Shown piece after piece: positions 60,725 to 64,000 of a DNA stretch of 64,000 bases. This DNA is from Bacteroidota bacterium. GTDB lineage: Bacteria; Bacteroidota; Bacteroidia; Flavobacteriales; Schleiferiaceae. The stretch covers positions 43,001 through 107,000 of the forward strand of contig VGFU01000003.1 in assembly GCA_016868755.1 (NCBI GenBank), in the 5' to 3' direction. The position numbers and the translations under genes are program-made. The stretch's first letter is position 1; every line of letters starts with the position of its first letter. The notes beneath the pieces were generated by a model. That model ran no database searches and was not told the DNA's origin. It saw only the letters and a program-made list of their open reading frames with translations.

Positions 60725-62039
60725 GGCTTGGGGTTTTAGCGGAGCAGCGGTGCTGCTCAGTACCCTACTGGTCACAGGTTGCGAAAAGTCCAACGGCGAA
60801 GTCGGAATCGACTTTGTCGACCAAAGCGCCCTGGCGTTTGGATCAAAAAAGGCAGTCGCCATTCGTTCGTGGACCGAAGAATACGATTCGCTCATCACTC
60901 TGCGGCCCAACAGCTTGGTTGTGGGCAGCTACCAAGATCCTGTTTTTGGCCGACCCACGGCAGCGTTTGCGACCCAGGTAATTCTCACCGCGGTCGCCCC
61001 GCAGTTTGGAACCAATGCCACGGTCGACTCGGTATTCATGATTCTGCCCTACACCGGTTGGTACGGCGACACCTCGGCCGCGTTCAGCGTGAAGGTGCAC
61101 CGCAGCGCGGTTCCGCTCACGGACTCTGTGTACTATGGGTTCAGTCCGCTCACCCCGGGTCTACCGCTGTGCGATACGACGGTTCGGCCCGATGCTTTGA
61201 TAAAAACGTTGAAAACGGGAATTCGCTCGGGTAAGCCTGCTTTGGCGCTCCGGTTAGATGCGGCGCGCATGCAGCAATGGATCGTCGACGAGGCGATAGC
61301 GCGACCCGGAAATTTTTCGAGCAATTCGGCGTTCATCGAGTACTTCAGGGGCCTCATTGTTTCGGGCACCGAACAAAACGAGGCCATGTACCAGTTCAAT
61401 TCGGGCGACGCGGCGGCGCGGATCCGCATTTACTATACCAACGACAGCATTCGCAACGATACGTCGGCGGCCGGCAAGGACTACGGCCTGTTTCAGCTCG
61501 CCCTTTCGTCGGGGGTGCAGAGCTTCAACCGCATCACGATAGATCGCAGTGCGGCCAGTTTCGATTTAGCCGATCAAGACACGGCCCTTGGAGAATCGAC
61601 GACCTACATTCAGGGCATGGGCGGAGCGGTCACCGTACTGCGCCTCGACGGACTCAAAGCCTTAGTTGACAGCGGCTACGTCGTGAACTACGCCGAGCTT
61701 GTCGTTCCGGTGCGCGAGGGGTCGAATGTGCGCTACGCTACTCCGGCTTCGTTGAGCATTTTACAGGTCAATGGTTCCACGAAAACGCTCATTCGTGACT
61801 ACCTCCGCGGCAACCCCGGAGGCAACTTCACGGCTACCGGTGTGCTCCGCAAGGGCGCGTACCGCTTCGTCGTAACCCGCCACGTGCAGGATTTACTTCG
61901 CTTCGGCGACACCGCGAGCTTCAAGATGATGCTCGTTCCCGAGCGCATGGCTTCGTCTCCCGCCCGCGCCGTGCTGCACGGCAGCGCCGACGCAGTCGAG
62001 CCGTTGTCGTTAAATTTGTGGTACACCAAACCAAACTAA
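60705..62039 (+). CDS. DUF4270 family lipoprotein
   Basis: A 444-residue lipoprotein (AVLLSTLLVTGCEKSNGEVG; lipidated Cys near residue 22) with the DUF4270 features: DSLITLRPNSLVVGSYQDPVFGRPTAAFATQV, ATVDSVFMILPYTGWYGD and VNYAELVVPVREGS. Beta-rich, probably outer-membrane attached; function unknown. ATG 60705 opens the signal peptide and overlaps the glgA-like gene by 20 bp. The position between that gene and glmS is a conserved Bacteroidota arrangement. Confidence 0.9.
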   Translation: MSRFLRKAWGFSGAAVLLSTLLVTGCEKSNGEVGIDFVDQSALAFGSKKAVAIRSWTEEYDSLITLRPNSLVVGSYQDPVFGRPTAAFATQVILTAVAPQFGTNATVDSVFMILPYTGWYGDTSAAFSVKVHRSAVPLTDSVYYGFSPLTPGLPLCDTTVRPDALIKTLKTGIRSGKPALALRLDAARMQQWIVDEAIARPGNFSSNSAFIEYFRGLIVSGTEQNEAMYQFNSGDAAARIRIYYTNDSIRNDTSAAGKDYGLFQLALSSGVQSFNRITIDRSAASFDLADQDTALGESTTYIQGMGGAVTVLRLDGLKALVDSGYVVNYAELVVPVREGSNVRYATPASLSILQVNGSTKTLIRDYLRGNPGGNFTATGVLRKGAYRFVVTRHVQDLLRFGDTASFKMMLVPERMASSPARAVLHGSADAVEPLSLNLWYTKPN

Positions 62040-62046
62040 CTCGCCT

Positions 62047-63885
62047 ATGTGCGGCATTGTCGGCTACATCGGGCCACGCGAAGCGTACCCGATCCTCATT
62101 CAAGGTCTAAAGCGTTTAGAATACCGCGGATACGATTCCGCCGGCGTTGCCTTATCCAACGGACGCTTGGACGTCTTCAAAAAAATGGGCAAGGTTTCGG
62201 CCCTTGAAGCGGTTGCGGACGGTGAACGTCCGCACGCCACCCTCGGAATCGGGCACACCCGCTGGGCCACCCACGGCGAACCCTCAGACCGCAACGCCCA
62301 CCCGCACACCTCGAATTCGGGCCGACTGGTGATCGTACACAACGGAATCATCGAGAACTACGCCCAGCTGAAAGAACTTTTGGCCAAGAAAGGCTACACG
62401 TTTTCGAGCGACACCGATACCGAGGTGCTCGTGAATTTCATCGAGTACATCCAAAACGAAGAGAAGGTTAACCTTCAGCAGGCCGTACGCCTGGCCCTCA
62501 ACGAGGTCGTAGGCGCCTACGCCATCGTGGTCATGAGCACCGAAGAGCCCGACCAAATGGTCGTCGGCCGCCTCGGTTCTCCGCTCGTGCTCGGCTTGGG
62601 CGACAACGAGTTTTTTGTCGGAAGCGACGCGACTCCCTTCATTGACTCGACCAAGAAGGTGATTTACCTCGAAGAAGGCGAAATGGCCGTGGTGCAGCGC
62701 ACCGGCGTCGTAGTGCGCAAAATCGCCAACGATTTGCCGGTGGATAGCGTCATTCACCAGCTGCAGCTCGACCTGGCCGCCATTGAAAAGGGCGGATTTG
62801 ATCACTTCATGATCAAAGAAATCTTTGAGCAGCCAAAGTCGATTCTCGACACGGTGCGCGGACGTCTGAATTTCAAAACGGGCGAGGTAAAAATGGCCGG
62901 CCTGGACGCCATCAGCGACAAGCTGCTCAACGCCCAGCGCATTTTGGTCATTGGCTGCGGAACCTCGTGGCATGCCGGACTCGTCGGCGAATACCTTATC
63001 GAGGACCTGGCCCGTGTGCCTGTTGAGGTTGAATACGGAAGCGAGTTCCGATACCGAAACCCCATTATTGGACCCAACGACGTAGTAATCGCCGTGTCGC
63101 AATCGGGCGAAACCGCTGATACGCTTGCCGCCATCAAAATGGCTAAGTCCCACGGCGCCACCGTCTTCGGGATTTGCAACGTCGTCGGCTCGTCCATCGC
63201 CCGCGAAACCCACGCTGGTGCCTATACCCATGCTGGCCCCGAAATTGGAGTGGCCTCCACAAAGGCATTTACCGCCCAAGTGACCGTGTTTACCCTGCTC
63301 GCGATGTGGCTCGGCCAAAAGAAGGGGGGAATGACCCCCGAGCGCGCCGCCGAACTGGCTCGCGAGCTCGAGGCAATCCCCGCCAAGATCGAGTCCATGC
63401 TCAAGCTTGATGGCCAGATTCGGGAGATTTCAAAAACCATGGTCGACGCGACTAACGCGTTGTTTTTGGGTCGCGGCTACAACTTCCCTGTAGCCCTTGA
63501 AGGCGCATTGAAGCTCAAGGAAATAAGCTACATCCACGCTGAGGGATACCCGGCGGCCGAAATGAAGCACGGTCCTATCGCCCTCATCGACGAGCAAATG
63601 CCCGTTGTTGTCGTGGCCCCATTTGGCGAGCTTTATGAGAAACTTGTGAGCAACGTGCAAGAAGTGAAGGCCCGCAAAGGCCGCATTTATGCCATTACTG
63701 GTGAGGGCAGCGATGCCATTGCCGCGGTGAGCGACGAGTTGATTTCCATCCCGTCTACCGACGAAGCACTTTCGCCCTTGCTCACCACCGTTCCGCTTCA
63801 GTTGTTAAGCTACCACGTGGCCGTCCTCCGCGGGTGCAATGTCGACCAACCGCGCAACCTGGCTAAGAGCGTTACGGTGGAGTAG
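62047..63885 (+). CDS. glmS: Glutamine--fructose-6-phosphate aminotransferase
   Basis: A 612-residue enzyme making glucosamine-6-phosphate for peptidoglycan and LPS. The N-terminal glutaminase begins MCGIVGYIG with nucleophile Cys2, followed by YRGYDSAG and GHTRWATHGEP. Two SIS sugar-isomerase domains follow (SQSGETADTLAAIKMAK; FLGRGYNFPVALEGALKLKE), and the conserved C-terminus ends PRNLAKSVTVE. It starts 7 bp after the DUF4270 stop. No glmS ribozyme-like or other riboswitch sequence is visible upstream. Confidence 0.98.
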   Translation: MCGIVGYIGPREAYPILIQGLKRLEYRGYDSAGVALSNGRLDVFKKMGKVSALEAVADGERPHATLGIGHTRWATHGEPSDRNAHPHTSNSGRLVIVHNGIIENYAQLKELLAKKGYTFSSDTDTEVLVNFIEYIQNEEKVNLQQAVRLALNEVVGAYAIVVMSTEEPDQMVVGRLGSPLVLGLGDNEFFVGSDATPFIDSTKKVIYLEEGEMAVVQRTGVVVRKIANDLPVDSVIHQLQLDLAAIEKGGFDHFMIKEIFEQPKSILDTVRGRLNFKTGEVKMAGLDAISDKLLNAQRILVIGCGTSWHAGLVGEYLIEDLARVPVEVEYGSEFRYRNPIIGPNDVVIAVSQSGETADTLAAIKMAKSHGATVFGICNVVGSSIARETHAGAYTHAGPEIGVASTKAFTAQVTVFTLLAMWLGQKKGGMTPERAAELARELEAIPAKIESMLKLDGQIREISKTMVDATNALFLGRGYNFPVALEGALKLKEISYIHAEGYPAAEMKHGPIALIDEQMPVVVVAPFGELYEKLVSNVQEVKARKGRIYAITGEGSDAIAAVSDELISIPSTDEALSPLLTTVPLQLLSYHVAVLRGCNVDQPRNLAKSVTVE

Positions 63886-63923
63886 GCTTGAGGCTCGGGC
63901 GCCTTGCCTCGATTAGGCAAACC

Positions 63924-63953
63924 AAAAAAGGGGGGCAATCGCCCCCCTTTTTT
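63924..63953 (+). terminator. Rho-independent terminator after glmS
   Basis: Stem AAAAAAGGGGGGC / GCCCCCCTTTTTT with a 4-base loop; the A and T runs make it potentially bidirectional. Nothing further is recognisable to base 64000. Confidence 0.92.
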
Positions 63954-64000
63954 ATTAACGGTCTAGAGGACTAAATCCGGTACACCCCACTAATACCGAT

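Noticed and set aside
62040..62046. glmS ribozyme or other riboswitch upstream of glmS
   Set aside because: Only 7 bp separate it from the DUF4270 stop and no ribozyme core is present; the ribozyme is also not expected in Bacteroidota.
1..64000. tRNA, rRNA, insertion sequence, prophage or defence-system genes
   Set aside because: None were recognised on either strand; no transposase, integrase, restriction or toxin-antitoxin signatures among the translated proteins.

Overview
The window looks like chromosome of an aerobic, photoheterotrophic, probably aquatic member of the Bacteroidota, most likely Flavobacteriales with unusually high GC (Schleiferiaceae/Cryomorphaceae-like; this placement is an inference). 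The evidence is a SusC/SusD pair, type IX secretion (T9SS) sorting domains, TAnnTTTG-type promoters with few Shine-Dalgarno sites, the Bacteroidota gene block panD-panC / glgA-like-DUF4270-glmS, and a proteorhodopsin beside a retinal-forming Blh dioxygenase. I see no rRNA, tRNA, CRISPR array, insertion sequence, integrase or phage gene. Coding density is very high: many genes overlap by 4 to 20 bp, and no gap without a gene exceeds 300 bp.

Layout. 1-4426 (minus): an operon-like run of an AddB-like nuclease (cut by the window edge), nadD, gmk, yicC and gluQRS. 4526-7718 (plus): a transsulfuration enzyme, a TrkA-type K+ regulator, a small lipoprotein and blh. These converge on proteorhodopsin (7772-8485, minus). 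8770-9741: trpS. 10004-12067: an AT-richer orphan 687-residue membrane protein of unknown role. 12188-13789: dxs, a source of isoprenoid precursors for carotenoid and retinal. 13879-20472 (minus): a TetR-TolC-adaptor-RND efflux operon with a candidate operator. 20657-23566: asnS and rpoN. 23670-27709: a T9SS type B cell-surface protein and uvrC. 27822-31691 (minus): a LolA-like protein with a LolCDE/MacB-like ABC transporter. 31810-32226: a bacilliredoxin.

32360-39713 is a compact alpha-glucan utilisation locus (SusC, SusD, a T9SS-secreted surface protein and a secreted GH13 amylase). 39715-47561 holds an aldehyde dehydrogenase and then a probable copper-acquisition locus: MbnP-like lipoprotein, MbnH/MauG-like di-heme protein, periplasmic HMA copper chaperone, TonB-dependent receptor with a Cys-Cys motif, an orphan ABC ATPase, and a divergent SCO copper chaperone followed by a nitrilase-family amidase. 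47446-56178 holds an Ig-like lipoprotein, a 1414-residue modular T9SS adhesin, comF, a coiled-coil membrane protein, an ExoIII-type nuclease and an OmpA-like lipoprotein. 56257-63885 holds radA, a flippase-like membrane protein, panD, panC, a truncated glgA-like protein, a DUF4270 lipoprotein and glmS.

Themes. (1) Light use: blh makes retinal and dxs feeds isoprenoid supply. The rhodopsin has proton-pump residues, a green-tuning Met, and a Gly where carotenoid-antenna rhodopsins have their fenestration. (2) A densely overlapped copper locus joins an MbnP/MbnH-like pair to a dedicated outer-membrane receptor and two chaperones; it is the best candidate here for an under-described system. (3) Start codons repeatedly lie 4-5 bases after a TAnnTTTG-like -7 element, which suggests widespread leaderless mRNAs. 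In two places the -7 element directly follows a terminator-like hairpin.
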